A stretch of 64,000 bases of DNA, taken from assembly GCA_036388555.1 (NCBI GenBank), contig DASVRP010000013.1, forward strand, positions 62,001 to 126,000. The letters are read 5' to 3'. Under the pieces are notes generated by a model. It was not told the DNA's origin. It was given only the letters and a program-made list of their open reading frames with translations, and did not search any database. The DNA comes from UBA4665 sp036388555 (GTDB lineage: Bacteria > Patescibacteriota > Saccharimonadia > Saccharimonadales > UBA4665). Below, in pieces: positions 41,236 through 49,939 of this stretch. Each line of letters starts with the position of its first letter. Positions within the stretch are counted from its first letter, which is position 1. Position numbers and translations under genes: made by a program.

Positions 41236-41343
41236 GATATGTATACTATGATATCATTTTATTACTTTATTGTCAATTAGTTATTGGTCAGATTTCTGGT
41301 AGCAGGGTGTGGGCGTTGGCATGTATTCTGATATTATACCGGC

Positions 41344-41565
41344 ATGCAAGAAACGAAGTTCTCAGACAAAACAGGCAAAGTCATCTGCATCGGTGACATC
41401 ATTCAGCTGAAGACACACAGGAAAACCGGCGGTGCCTCCCGGATGCGGGTGATACAGAACGGGAAAAGGGTGCAGCTCGTCAATGCCGACTCCCAGGATG
41501 ACAGGGGATTCAACCTGTCGGATGAACACGCCAAGATCGCTGTCATCATCGACCGTGTACAGTAA
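41344..41565 (+). CDS. Small SH3/KOW-like hypothetical protein
   Basis: 73 residues, soluble and beta-rich: 'GKVICIGDIIQLKTHRKTGGASRMRVIQNGKRVQLVNADS'. The pattern resembles small SH3-barrel proteins, but no family can be named. TATTAT (41332-41337) is 6 nt before the ATG, with no Shine-Dalgarno. Confidence 0.65.
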   Translation: MQETKFSDKTGKVICIGDIIQLKTHRKTGGASRMRVIQNGKRVQLVNADSQDDRGFNLSDEHAKIAVIIDRVQ

Positions 41566-41707
41566 GCTTTTATTGCCTGGGGTAGGCATAGGTTATGACT
41601 TTAGCAAGCCTGTTATCGGAAGCAAGCGATGTCCTACAATAACAACGTTTACACTTGTGCCGGCTGGCGTATAATCAATTGTAGGTAAAAGGTTGGGCCC
41701 TCACGGA

Positions 41708-43792
41708 ATGCTGAGTATCACGACAGCTCTGTCTTTATTTTTGTTGCTGATCGTATCGTCGATAGTCTTTTTTGTCGCTAAGAAAGTTCGGCTGCCGTAC
41801 GCGGTACTCCTGGTCGTCTTCGGTATACTGATCGTCCAGATGGTACAGTTACCGTTCCTGCAGCCGACGTTCGGCTTCCTGACGCAACTGGTGCTGACAC
41901 CTGAGCTGTTGTTCTTCATCTTCCTGCCGATGCTGCTTTTCGAATCAGCATTCAACATGAACATGCGCAGGATGATTGAGAGCGGGTGGTCCATCATCCT
42001 ACTGGCCGTCGTCGGTCTGCTGGTGTCGACCGCATTGATCGGCGGGGCGCTGTATCTGCTGTTGCCGCTGGTCGGATTGCCGATACCGCTTATCGTGGCG
42101 CTGCTCTTCGGCGCCATCATCTCATCGACGGATCCGGTCGCGGTCCTGGCGCTATTCAAAGAGTACGGCGCACCAAAACGGTTGACCCTGATATTCGAAG
42201 GGGAGAGCCTGTTCAACGATGGTACGGCCGTCGCACTATTCCTCGTCCTGCTGGCAGTGATGCAGAACGGATTCCATGGCGCAGAAACGGTACTTCACGG
42301 TATCGGAGTCTTCGGTATGATGGTGCTGCTCGGTATCGGGTTCGGTATACTGATGGCGACGATCTTCGCCCGCGGCCTGCGGTTCACGCGCTCAAACGAA
42401 TTCGTTTCAATCACGCTTCTCATCGTATCGGCCCACATCGTATTCATACTGAGCGAGCTTATCAATACACATCCGATATTCGGTATACATCTGCATATTT
42501 CGCCGATCATCGCGACGACCGTCTCCTCGCTGATGCTCGGTAACTACGCCCGGCACACGCTTTCCCCCAGATCAGACGAATACCTCGCTAAGTCGATTGA
42601 ACATCTGGCATTCGTCGCCAATTCACTAGTCTTCCTGCTGGCGGGCATCTTTTTTGCCACGACCGCGGTGGATTTCAAACTGCTCCTCGGCCCGATCCTC
42701 ATCAGCGTCATCGTCGTCGCGATCGCCCGGGTGATCTCGGTGTACTTCGTGACGGTACCGCTGAACCGGCTGAAGCTTGAGGCGCCTATTCCGTCGGGCT
42801 GGCAGAAGCTGCTTGCCTGGGGGAGCCTGCGCGGGGCACTGGCCATCATCGTCGTGTTGCTGATACCGGATGATCTGCGGCCGGCCGGCTGGGCATATTC
42901 ATTCACGCCCAAGGAACTGCTGCTGGCGATGACCATCGGCTGCATCCTGGCGACACTGTTCATAAAGGCACCGACGATCGGACCGATCATCCGAAAGCTC
43001 GGCATCAATACGACGACTCCGTTCGAAGCCGTCCGGCTGTCGATGCTCGGTCTCTACTACCAGCTGACCGAGATGGCGAAAGCAAAGGAGCATAAGGCAC
43101 GCGGATTCATACTGGACGAACACTATGGCCGGTTGGTCAAAGACCTGAAAGCCCAGATCGGAGCTACCAAGGAAACGCAGCAGGCCCTCCTGGCGGCCCA
43201 CGGCCTTAGATTATTCGAGCGGGTGCTCCTGCACACCGCGCTCGACGTAGAGATCCATTATCTCAAGGACCTCTACAGCAACGGGGAAGTCAACGAGACG
43301 GTCTACCGCCGCATCAAGGGACGTCTGAACCTGCAGAAAGAGGCGACTGAACGGGAGACCGGACAGACCGACATCACGCTGTACGCCCGGCGTAAACAGT
43401 TGTTTGACTGGCTCATCCGGTTTGTCCAAGTCAGATTATCCAGAGGTGATGAGCGTAGCGAACTTGAAGACCAATACCAGTATTACCGGGCGCAGTCGAT
43501 CATCGCCCGCAAGGTCTTGAAGACGATGACGCAGATGCAGACACAATACGGTCAACCAGTATTCGAAGTATCTGCATATGCCAGGACGGTCGCGATATAC
43601 ACGACACATCACAAGACTGCCGCCGAAAGCGCCAACCGGCTCTGGGAAGGGAACAAGGAGGAGCTGGCGGCACTTTCCCGGACACTGGCAGAGAAGACCC
43701 TTCAGACCTCTGGCTTCAAGGCCATCAACTTCATGCAGGACCGCGGTTTCGCTGACGAAGCCGTCTCCGACGAGATCGTGCACCGGTATTAG
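41708..43792 (+). CDS. CPA1-type sodium/proton antiporter with long C-terminal domain
   Basis: 694 residues. About twelve membrane helices to residue ~415 with the CPA1 motifs 'SSTDPVAVLALFKEYG' and 'FEGESLFNDGTAVALFLV' (ion-binding Asn-Asp). The ~275-residue cytoplasmic tail is helical and charged, as in NhaP/plant-type exchangers. It exchanges Na+ or K+ for protons across the cytoplasmic membrane. The start is uncertain: ATG 41708 is chosen, AAAAGG lies 17 nt upstream. Confidence 0.9.
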   Translation: MLSITTALSLFLLLIVSSIVFFVAKKVRLPYAVLLVVFGILIVQMVQLPFLQPTFGFLTQLVLTPELLFFIFLPMLLFESAFNMNMRRMIESGWSIILLAVVGLLVSTALIGGALYLLLPLVGLPIPLIVALLFGAIISSTDPVAVLALFKEYGAPKRLTLIFEGESLFNDGTAVALFLVLLAVMQNGFHGAETVLHGIGVFGMMVLLGIGFGILMATIFARGLRFTRSNEFVSITLLIVSAHIVFILSELINTHPIFGIHLHISPIIATTVSSLMLGNYARHTLSPRSDEYLAKSIEHLAFVANSLVFLLAGIFFATTAVDFKLLLGPILISVIVVAIARVISVYFVTVPLNRLKLEAPIPSGWQKLLAWGSLRGALAIIVVLLIPDDLRPAGWAYSFTPKELLLAMTIGCILATLFIKAPTIGPIIRKLGINTTTPFEAVRLSMLGLYYQLTEMAKAKEHKARGFILDEHYGRLVKDLKAQIGATKETQQALLAAHGLRLFERVLLHTALDVEIHYLKDLYSNGEVNETVYRRIKGRLNLQKEATERETGQTDITLYARRKQLFDWLIRFVQVRLSRGDERSELEDQYQYYRAQSIIARKVLKTMTQMQTQYGQPVFEVSAYARTVAIYTTHHKTAAESANRLWEGNKEELAALSRTLAEKTLQTSGFKAINFMQDRGFADEAVSDEIVHRY

Positions 43793-43824
43793 CGTTCCCG
43801 GTAGTTTGCTATGATTAATATATT

Positions 43825-44370
43825 ATGCCACTGATCACATTCGAAGCCCCCGCATTTACCATCGGTCAGCGGACCATACTCCGGCTGCCGCAGGCTGCCA
43901 GCCTGCAGTTGCCGTCGCGCGGACAGACGATGGTCAAGGGAACCATCAACGGATATGCCTTCCATACGGCCCTGGAGCCGGACGGCAGGGGCGGCCACTG
44001 GCTGAACGTCGACGAACCCATGCAGAAAGCCGCAGCTGTTGCCGCCGGAGGTACCGCCTCCCTCGAGATAGAACCGACCAAGGAATGGCCGGAACCGCAC
44101 ATTCCGACGGATATCGGCGATGCTCTCGCTGCGCGTGATGATATACAGCCGCTGTGGGCTGACATAACTCCCATGGCGCGCTGGGAATGGATCCGCTGGA
44201 TCGGTGCGACCAACAACACCGAGACCCGCCAGCGCCGGATAGAAGTAGCCCTCTCGAAGCTATCACACGGTGAGCGCCGCCCCTGCTGCTTCAACCGGAG
44301 CATGTGCTGCATACCGGAGGTATCGCAGAACGGGGCGCTGCTGGAGCCCGAAACGGCTACTGGCAAGTAG
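43825..44370 (+). CDS. DUF1905 / YdeI-like protein
   Basis: 181 residues. The N-terminal barrel (TMVKGTINGYAFHTALEPDGRGGHWLNVDEPMQKAAAV) matches DUF1905 and the C-terminal helical part (RWEWIRWIGATNNTETRQRRIEVALSKLSHGERRPCCFN) matches the YdeI/OmpD-associated family. This pairing is common; some homologues are linked to bacteriocin or cationic peptide tolerance, but the mechanism is unclear. Extra Cys residues (CCF...MCC) near the end are unusual. Confidence 0.85.
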   Translation: MPLITFEAPAFTIGQRTILRLPQAASLQLPSRGQTMVKGTINGYAFHTALEPDGRGGHWLNVDEPMQKAAAVAAGGTASLEIEPTKEWPEPHIPTDIGDALAARDDIQPLWADITPMARWEWIRWIGATNNTETRQRRIEVALSKLSHGERRPCCFNRSMCCIPEVSQNGALLEPETATGK

Positions 44371-44419
44371 CTTCATCGCATCAACTTGCTAACGTATATT
44401 GATATGTTATAATACTGCA

Positions 44420-45307
44420 ATGAAAATGCATCTTCCATGGGGCACTCTGCCGGCCCATTTCCGCGTCGGGGAAAGCTATGACGATACTATCACTCTGTAC
44501 CGTGGCGATAAGAAAGACCGTGTATCTCCGGAACTGGGTATTATGTCAACCGCAGCAGCTGCAGGACACACCGGATCATTCGAAGCATTCCAGGATGCCT
44601 GCTCTGCAGGTGACGAAAGCCTTATCCGGATGCTCGTCAACCAGCATGTTGGTTACGCACATCGGGACGGTACGCCCACACCCTTCGTATCCGCGTCACC
44701 CCGGAAATCATTTGCAGAGCGGATGGCACAGGGAGATGATGAGGAAGTCGTTGAAATCGAGGTACCGGTGCATCGCCTCATTGCACATCGGAGCGATGGT
44801 ACGCGCGGCGCATTACCGGACGAAATCCTCGTCTTTGAAGCCGTGGAACCAGAAGAGATACGGGCGATACATACCGACTATGACCGTAACCGAGACCGCT
44901 CTGATCAGCGGCGGGAGTTAGATATCCCTATAGGACAGCTCATGCCCATTCAGGCTAGAGGGGTCAGCTTACCTCATGTCCGTTCATTGAACTATGTCGA
45001 CAAATTGCCACCCGTAGAAGTCGTAGCTTACGATGGAGAACCTGGAGAAAAAGATACGAGCTATCTGCTTACTAACGGCACGCATACCGCATATGGAAAA
45101 TATCTGTCAGGGCATGAGACTGTCCGGGCACATGTTATAGAAACAGATGATGAAGTGGCCGCAGGAATCGCATTGGCAGGCTGCAAGGACGTGCAGGATG
45201 TCAGGAATAAGTATGATACCTTGTGGAGGCCTTTAATCGAAGCATTCGGAATAGAAGGGGTCGGATCACTTCCAGTCAGACATGACGGGAGATATGACCG
45301 CAAGTAA
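44420..45307 (+). CDS. ART-like domain fused to ParB/sulfiredoxin-like domain
   Basis: 295 residues. N-terminal half resembles an ADP-ribosyltransferase: Arg28 in 'LYRGD', S-A-S at 91-93 in 'PFVSASPRKSFAERMA', and Glu135 in 'PDEILVF', matching the R-S-E order. C-terminal half (~170-255) has 'LPPVEVVAYDGEPGEKDTSYLLTNGTHTAYGKYLSGHETVRAHVIETDDE', the 'PPVxV...Y.L.NG.H...A' layout of ParB/sulfiredoxin folds. No signal peptide. TATAAT (44408-44413) is 6 nt before the ATG (leaderless). Both assignments are by motif only. Confidence 0.6.
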   Translation: MKMHLPWGTLPAHFRVGESYDDTITLYRGDKKDRVSPELGIMSTAAAAGHTGSFEAFQDACSAGDESLIRMLVNQHVGYAHRDGTPTPFVSASPRKSFAERMAQGDDEEVVEIEVPVHRLIAHRSDGTRGALPDEILVFEAVEPEEIRAIHTDYDRNRDRSDQRRELDIPIGQLMPIQARGVSLPHVRSLNYVDKLPPVEVVAYDGEPGEKDTSYLLTNGTHTAYGKYLSGHETVRAHVIETDDEVAAGIALAGCKDVQDVRNKYDTLWRPLIEAFGIEGVGSLPVRHDGRYDRK

Positions 45308-45333
45308 CTGAGCATTCGGACACATCCTGCTCT

Positions 45334-45358
45334 CCGCCGCCCAATACGGCGGTTTTTT
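45334..45358 (+). terminator. Terminator of the ART-like gene
   Basis: CCGCCG (45334-45339), loop CCCAATA, CGGCGG (45347-45352), then six T residues. Confidence 0.85.
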
Positions 45359-45503
45359 AAATGTATAGTTATCCCAAGATATGCACAGCTTTACAGTACA
45401 GCAATCGATAGTTGCGTCTTTACATAACGATAGACAATAGCTTAATCTGTTAGAAGAGTGTGGATAAGCATGTGGGTATAAAATAGCAGTACGGGGGAAT
45501 GGT

Positions 45504-46094
45504 GTGACGAAGCTACGGATTGATATGTTCAGCGGGACGCTGGAGGTCGACGGGGATGAGGATTTTGTCCGGTCTGTATACGACGACTTCAAGGGCCGGC
45601 TACTTGAAATCCGTACCGACGACGGTCCCAGTGAAGCCCAGCCAGCCATCAAGGCCGCCGCCAGCGGTGCGCCGCCGCAGACTTCCAGCGACATCGGGGC
45701 AGACACCCGGCCGGGACGGCCAGCAGTACGGCGGCGCGCCGGGCCGAGCTTGACGCTACTCAAGGACCTCGACCTGTCAGAAGTAGGCAACGACTTCAGC
45801 CTGCTCGACTTTTATGCCGCCAAAGCACCGCAGACCGCAATGGAATCAAACGTCGTCTTCGTCTACTTCCTGCAGCAGATCGCCCAGGTCAGCGGCATCG
45901 GCATCAACCATATCTATACCTGTTATAAATACGTCAACATCAAGTATCCGAACGCCCTGAAGCAGAGCCTGGCCGACACCTCGAGCCGCAAGAACTGGCT
46001 GGATACCGCCAGCTTCGAGGACATCAGACTGTCGACAGCTGGAGAGAATTTCGTTGAACATGACCTGCCGCGCGGTTCCGGGCAGGGGAGTTAG
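45504..46094 (+). CDS. Conserved hypothetical with wHTH-like C-terminus (GTG start)
   Basis: 196 residues. GGGGGA lies about 7 nt before the GTG. The N-terminal strand-helix unit 'MFSGTLEVDGDEDFVRSVYDDFKGRLL' and the C-terminal block 'NVVFVYFLQQIAQVSGIGINHIYTCYKYVNIKYPNALKQSLADTSSRKNWLDT' belong to a family I have seen in diverse bacteria without assigned function; the second block looks like a winged helix. The middle is a Pro/Ser/Arg linker. A single DnaA-box-like TGTGGATAA lies upstream at 45459-45467. Confidence 0.7.
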   Translation: MTKLRIDMFSGTLEVDGDEDFVRSVYDDFKGRLLEIRTDDGPSEAQPAIKAAASGAPPQTSSDIGADTRPGRPAVRRRAGPSLTLLKDLDLSEVGNDFSLLDFYAAKAPQTAMESNVVFVYFLQQIAQVSGIGINHIYTCYKYVNIKYPNALKQSLADTSSRKNWLDTASFEDIRLSTAGENFVEHDLPRGSGQGS

Positions 46095-46140
46095 CATTTC
46101 TATTGAATCACAATAATCAATACATTATACTTATTGTTAT

Positions 46141-46572
46141 ATGTCAAATCTCCCCACCGACAAGATGATCAGCTGTTTTTACGACTCTTCAGAGGACTGC
46201 GTCAAAGTGCTGACCCCTGATGGCATCCTTTTATCGTTCAATCCGAACGGGTTGAAAGTAATGGAGATAGACGACGAGAAGGATGTCATCGGCAAGGATT
46301 GGCTGAGCTTCTGGAAAGGCAACATGGAACAGAAGGCCGCGAACGCACTGCGACGGGCCGGGGCAGGTAAGCTGGCCAAGTTCGAGGGATACTGCCCGAC
46401 GTTCAAAGGCACGATGAAATACTGGGAAGTGCAGCTGGCCCCATTGCTGAACGACTTCGGAGACGTGCAATGGATACTTTCGACCTCACGCGACATGACC
46501 AAGTACAAGGACCTCGAGGACGAAGTCATCAATCTGCGCCGTGAACTGGCTGCCGTCAAGCAGCCCGCCTAG
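46141..46572 (+). CDS. Stand-alone PAS-domain protein
   Basis: 143 residues: a single PAS fold ('FYDSSEDCVKVLTPDGILLSFNPNGLKVMEIDDEKDVIGKDW ... WEVQLAPLLNDFGDVQWILSTSRDMT') followed by a short coiled coil (YKDLEDEVINLRRELAAV). With no output domain it must act through partners or dimerise. TATACT (46126-46131) is 9 nt before the ATG. Confidence 0.88.
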   Translation: MSNLPTDKMISCFYDSSEDCVKVLTPDGILLSFNPNGLKVMEIDDEKDVIGKDWLSFWKGNMEQKAANALRRAGAGKLAKFEGYCPTFKGTMKYWEVQLAPLLNDFGDVQWILSTSRDMTKYKDLEDEVINLRRELAAVKQPA

Positions 46573-46592
46573 CCTGGAATCATGGCAAGCCC

Positions 46593-47630
46593 TTACCGCT
46601 GAGGAGGTATGAACGGCGGATTAGCAGTTCTGTCACCGGGCCGCTTACCGGTCTTTACCCAGCCATACTTGCCGAAGACATCATCGCCACAATGCTTCTC
46701 GCCGGCTGTTTTGGCGTACCTGATGCCATCGCCGGTCTTCGGTCCGACGGGATGTGGCTTGTTCGGCCTGCCTTTCATATCAGCAGCACCTGATTCATCG
46801 ATACGCTTCTGCATGATCCCAATACTGCGCCATGTCAGTTTTCCGATAATGTCAGAGCCGACCGTATCAACGTCGCAGTTGATGTGGACAAGGTCAAGGA
46901 TAATCTGTTTTGCAGCGGGACCTTTGCTGCCAAGCATGACCTGCGGATTGGTATATCCATATTTTTTGGTATTAGTCGGCAGTATGAGAGGGTCTTTAGG
47001 CACGGGCTTCTTGCGCCACTTCGGGCCGCAGGACTTTTCCTTCTTTTGGATGGCCTTCAGCAGGCGGTCACCGGTCTCGGCGTCGAAATCATCGTCGGTG
47101 TCCTTGGGATCGTCTTCGATCTTCGTATTCCAGCGAAGCATGTTGACCGCTTTTTCGTCTTCACGGGTGAACTTCTTGCTGGTGCTGGGCATGAGCTGGC
47201 CCTTGCCAAGCGGGACTGCACAACCGACTGACGAAAGATCTTTCCGCAGAACGGGGACGACAGCATCTTCATCGCCCATGGAAAGCGTCATATCGAGCCA
47301 TGGCTTAGCCTTGGCGGGCGCATCATCCGCGCCACTTTCATCGTCTGTTTCTGAGCGGGAGTCGGGACCCTGGCTTTCTGAGTCTGAGGACCGGTGCTGT
47401 GATAAGCCACCGCCAAGGGCCAGGTTGTCGGCACACCCCGCCAAAGGAGTAATCAGAGATACTGCGACGAGCGCACCGGCGGCCCGCCGTAACCGTGGCT
47501 GGCGGACTGCTGACGGCTGTTCAACGAACTGGTATGCCGGCCGTGTATCCGGCGCTTCAAAGTTGAGTGCCGACACATCCGGGCCGGCATCCGTGAAGCC
47601 TGGTGCTTCTAAAAAGGAGAGTGTTCTCAT
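46593..47630 (-). CDS. Putative lipoprotein
   Basis: 345 residues. The signal region is unusual: a ~48-residue polar N-terminus, then 'RLRRAAGALVAVSLITPLAGC' ending in a LAGC lipobox (Cys ~66). After a Ser/Asp/Glu linker comes a ~220-residue globular domain with scattered Cys (GCAVPLG, KSCGPKW, HINCDVD, KHCGDD) that could form disulfides; the central 'KQIILDLVHINCDVDTVG' is helical. Function not recognised. A weak promoter (TTGACA 47690-47695, TTCAAT 47667-47672 on the minus strand) precedes it. Confidence 0.7.
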   Translation of the reverse strand: MRTLSFLEAPGFTDAGPDVSALNFEAPDTRPAYQFVEQPSAVRQPRLRRAAGALVAVSLITPLAGCADNLALGGGLSQHRSSDSESQGPDSRSETDDESGADDAPAKAKPWLDMTLSMGDEDAVVPVLRKDLSSVGCAVPLGKGQLMPSTSKKFTREDEKAVNMLRWNTKIEDDPKDTDDDFDAETGDRLLKAIQKKEKSCGPKWRKKPVPKDPLILPTNTKKYGYTNPQVMLGSKGPAAKQIILDLVHINCDVDTVGSDIIGKLTWRSIGIMQKRIDESGAADMKGRPNKPHPVGPKTGDGIRYAKTAGEKHCGDDVFGKYGWVKTGKRPGDRTANPPFIPPQR

Positions 47631-47763
47631 GGGTGCTGCAGAGCTCCAAAGTTACCTAGTACCCTTATTGAATACCGTAACACGCAAACTGTCAAGAAAA
47701 GTAGCATAGTATGTCTACGGCAGAGGACGGGCGCGGTGCATATTTCTGGTACGATAGGTACAT

Positions 47764-48513
47764 ATGGATTCATTACGTAACACACTGCGCTATTACGGCC
47801 GGGGTATCAGGCTGTATCTGTCGATCGGTATCGTCTTACTGACGCTCGAGGTGCTGTGGTGGGGGATCGCAGTCTACGGCGCGACCGACCTGGCGACCAT
47901 CCGCATCCAGGAAGCCTACGCCTGGCTGAGCGTCGCATTACTGGTACTCGCGCTGCTGATCGGCCCCATCACCAAGGTCTTCCCTAAGCTTCCCGGCATG
48001 CCGATGATACGCGAGTCCCGGCGCATCATCGGCATCGGTGCAGCCTGGTTCGCGGTGCTGCACGCGCTCCTGTCGTACTTCAAGCAGTTCAATGCCGACA
48101 GTATCTTCGGGCTGCCGGCCATCTACCAGCAGTCGTTCGCGCTTGGGATCCTTGCCATCATCGCGTTGCTGGCGCTGACTTTCACCTCGGCTAATGCCAT
48201 CATGAGGGCAATGGGAGTCTGGTGGTTCCGGCTGCACCGGCTTATCTATGTCGCCATTCTGGCATCATTGATGCATGCTTTCATGATCGGCGCTCATGCC
48301 ACTTCGCTGCCAGTCCTAGTTGCCCTGGCGGCGCTGGCAGCCATCTGGATCGGCTGCAACATCTATCTGCTATTCCGTGACAAGGACGCTTCGTTCTGGC
48401 GGATATTAGCCCTCTGCATCGGTACGATCCTGCTGCTGGCGACCTTGAACTACGGACTGACCGAATACCGCGGCAACAATCTGATCATAGGTGAACATGG
48501 GGAGCACGAATGA
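47764..48513 (+). CDS. Ferric-reductase-like heme membrane protein
   Basis: 249 residues, about seven helices. 'RRIIGIGAAWFAVLHALLSYFKQF' and 'WWFRLHRLIYVAILASLMHAFMIG' carry the paired histidines of the ferric-reductase-like/MsrQ cytochrome-b fold. There is no flavin domain, so it would pass electrons across the membrane to a separate partner. TACGAT is 8 nt before the ATG. ATGA overlap couples it to the secreted protein at 48510. Confidence 0.82.
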   Translation: MDSLRNTLRYYGRGIRLYLSIGIVLLTLEVLWWGIAVYGATDLATIRIQEAYAWLSVALLVLALLIGPITKVFPKLPGMPMIRESRRIIGIGAAWFAVLHALLSYFKQFNADSIFGLPAIYQQSFALGILAIIALLALTFTSANAIMRAMGVWWFRLHRLIYVAILASLMHAFMIGAHATSLPVLVALAALAAIWIGCNIYLLFRDKDASFWRILALCIGTILLLATLNYGLTEYRGNNLIIGEHGEHE

Positions 48514-49070
48514 TCGTCCGCGCCGCCATCTGCCTGGCGCTTGTCGCCGCGGTCCTGACCGGGACACCAGTGGTTTCGGCCCACGACCTCCAAGAAGACA
48601 AAGGCGTTTCGGCGGTGCTGCACATCCCGCCGGATGACAATCCGGAGGCAGCCGAGGAAACATTCCTTAACTTCGACTTCTCGAGCGATCAGGCCGGCTT
48701 CGACCTGCGTTACTGCAGCTGCAAGGTCAGCTTCCAGTCCAGCGATGAGCGGCTGGCAACCGCCAACATCATCTCGAACGATTCAGCCACCAGCGGCCAT
48801 GCCGCCGTCACATTCCCGAAGCCCGGTGTCTACGGACTGACCGTCAGCGGATTTGTGGACGGAAAGTTGCGTGAACGCTTCCAGCTGGTCTTCCCGGTGC
48901 GGGTGACCGGTGGCCTCAGCTCAGCCGAAAACACCAACCGTACCGCCCGCAGCCTGCAGATCATCCTGTTGAGCGGCGCCAGCCTGATACTGCTCGGCGT
49001 CGCTGCCTCAGAAGTCATTAGACGAGGTGGACGGTATCCGGGTACAATAGGGTACAGGCCACGGAAATAG
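48510..49070 (+). CDS. Secreted membrane-anchored protein with N-terminal His
   Basis: 186 residues. Signal peptide (1-24) with predicted cleavage at VSA/HDLQ would expose His as the first mature residue, as in copper 'histidine brace' proteins. The beta-rich mature domain has 'DLRYCSCKVSF' (CxC, possible metal or disulfide pair), and a C-terminal helix (~152-172) anchors it. Translationally coupled to the heme protein. Copper handling is inferred from the neighbour YcnI-like protein and the N-terminal His. Confidence 0.75.
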   Translation: MIVRAAICLALVAAVLTGTPVVSAHDLQEDKGVSAVLHIPPDDNPEAAEETFLNFDFSSDQAGFDLRYCSCKVSFQSSDERLATANIISNDSATSGHAAVTFPKPGVYGLTVSGFVDGKLRERFQLVFPVRVTGGLSSAENTNRTARSLQIILLSGASLILLGVAASEVIRRGGRYPGTIGYRPRK

Positions 49071-49105
49071 ACCAGCGACCATACACTAATCAGGAGACAG
49101 ACAAT

Positions 49106-49753
49106 ATGCGCAGATTCGCACCAGCAATCACAACCGGAATATTCACACTACTTACCATCGTGGCGTTGCCGGCTGCGGCCTTCGCCCACGTCACCGTCAC
49201 TCCCAAGGAAGCTGGCGCCGGCAGCCGGACGACATTCACCGCCAGCGTTCCGAACGAGAAGGAAGTACCGGTCACCGGCCTCAAGCTCAACATCCCGGCC
49301 GGCTTGAAGAGCGTCCAGCCGACAGTACATGCGGGCTGGCAGATCGAGACGACCAAAGACGGCGCCGGTGACATCAACACCATCACCTGGAGTGGCGGCA
49401 CCATCCCGGCCGGCCAGCGTGATGATTTTACCTTCCGGGGCATGCTACCGGCTGCTAAGGGCGACCTGCAGTGGAAAGCTTACCAGACCTACGCCGATGG
49501 CACGACCGTCGCCTGGGACCAGGCTCCGACCAAAGAGGAAACAGAGGGCGGCAACACCGGCCCATACTCCGTTACGAAGGTCGTCGATGACCTGGCAGCA
49601 GGTGAAAAGACCGCCGCAACAGCTGCAACCACCCCTGAAAGCCCGTCCAATACCTTACCACTCGCCCTCAGCCTGCTGGCACTCGTGCTGAGCGCCATAG
49701 CCCTGACACGGCGCGCCAAAGCAGGCCAGGCCGCTTCTACTACTGAAAAGTAA
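49106..49753 (+). CDS. YcnI-like copper-binding protein (DUF1775)
   Basis: 215 residues. After an AFA cleavage site the mature protein begins HVTVTPKEAGAGSRTTF, the hallmark of the YcnI family (PF07987), in which His1 and a conserved Trp bind Cu(II); 'LQWKAYQTYADGTTVAWDQ' contains the Trp region. A Pro/Thr linker and C-terminal helix (SNTLPLALSLLALVLSAIAL) with basic tail anchor it. AGGAG precedes the ATG. Third gene of the 47764-49753 operon. Confidence 0.92.
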   Translation: MRRFAPAITTGIFTLLTIVALPAAAFAHVTVTPKEAGAGSRTTFTASVPNEKEVPVTGLKLNIPAGLKSVQPTVHAGWQIETTKDGAGDINTITWSGGTIPAGQRDDFTFRGMLPAAKGDLQWKAYQTYADGTTVAWDQAPTKEETEGGNTGPYSVTKVVDDLAAGEKTAATAATTPESPSNTLPLALSLLALVLSAIALTRRAKAGQAASTTEK

Positions 49754-49762
49754 GGGCGATAT

Positions 49763-49861
49763 CTAGAATATGACGTTGAGCAGCAGCGTCAGCAACAGGC
49801 TGATGATGATACTTGGCCAGAGGAAAAACTTGACCATTACTTTGCCGGATTGATTCTTCAT
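49763..49861 (-). CDS. 32-aa membrane micropeptide
   Basis: MKNQSGKVMVKFFLWPSIIISLLLTLLLNVIF: a basic N-terminus and a single strong membrane helix. A CATACT box 7 nt before the ATG suggests a leaderless start. It is convergent with the YcnI-like gene. Short, so coding status is moderate. Confidence 0.5.
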   Translation of the reverse strand: MKNQSGKVMVKFFLWPSIIISLLLTLLLNVIF

Positions 49862-49939
49862 AATCTTTAGTATGGCGTACTTAGAACGGATGCGCCGTAA
49901 TATATTCCACTATTGATCCAGAGGTAGGGCAGGCAGCCG

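Noticed and set aside
45459..45467. Replication origin at the DnaA-box-like TGTGGATAA
   Set aside because: Only one full box, no cluster, no dnaA or dnaN nearby; DnaA-box-like sequences also occur singly at 18658 and 56813.
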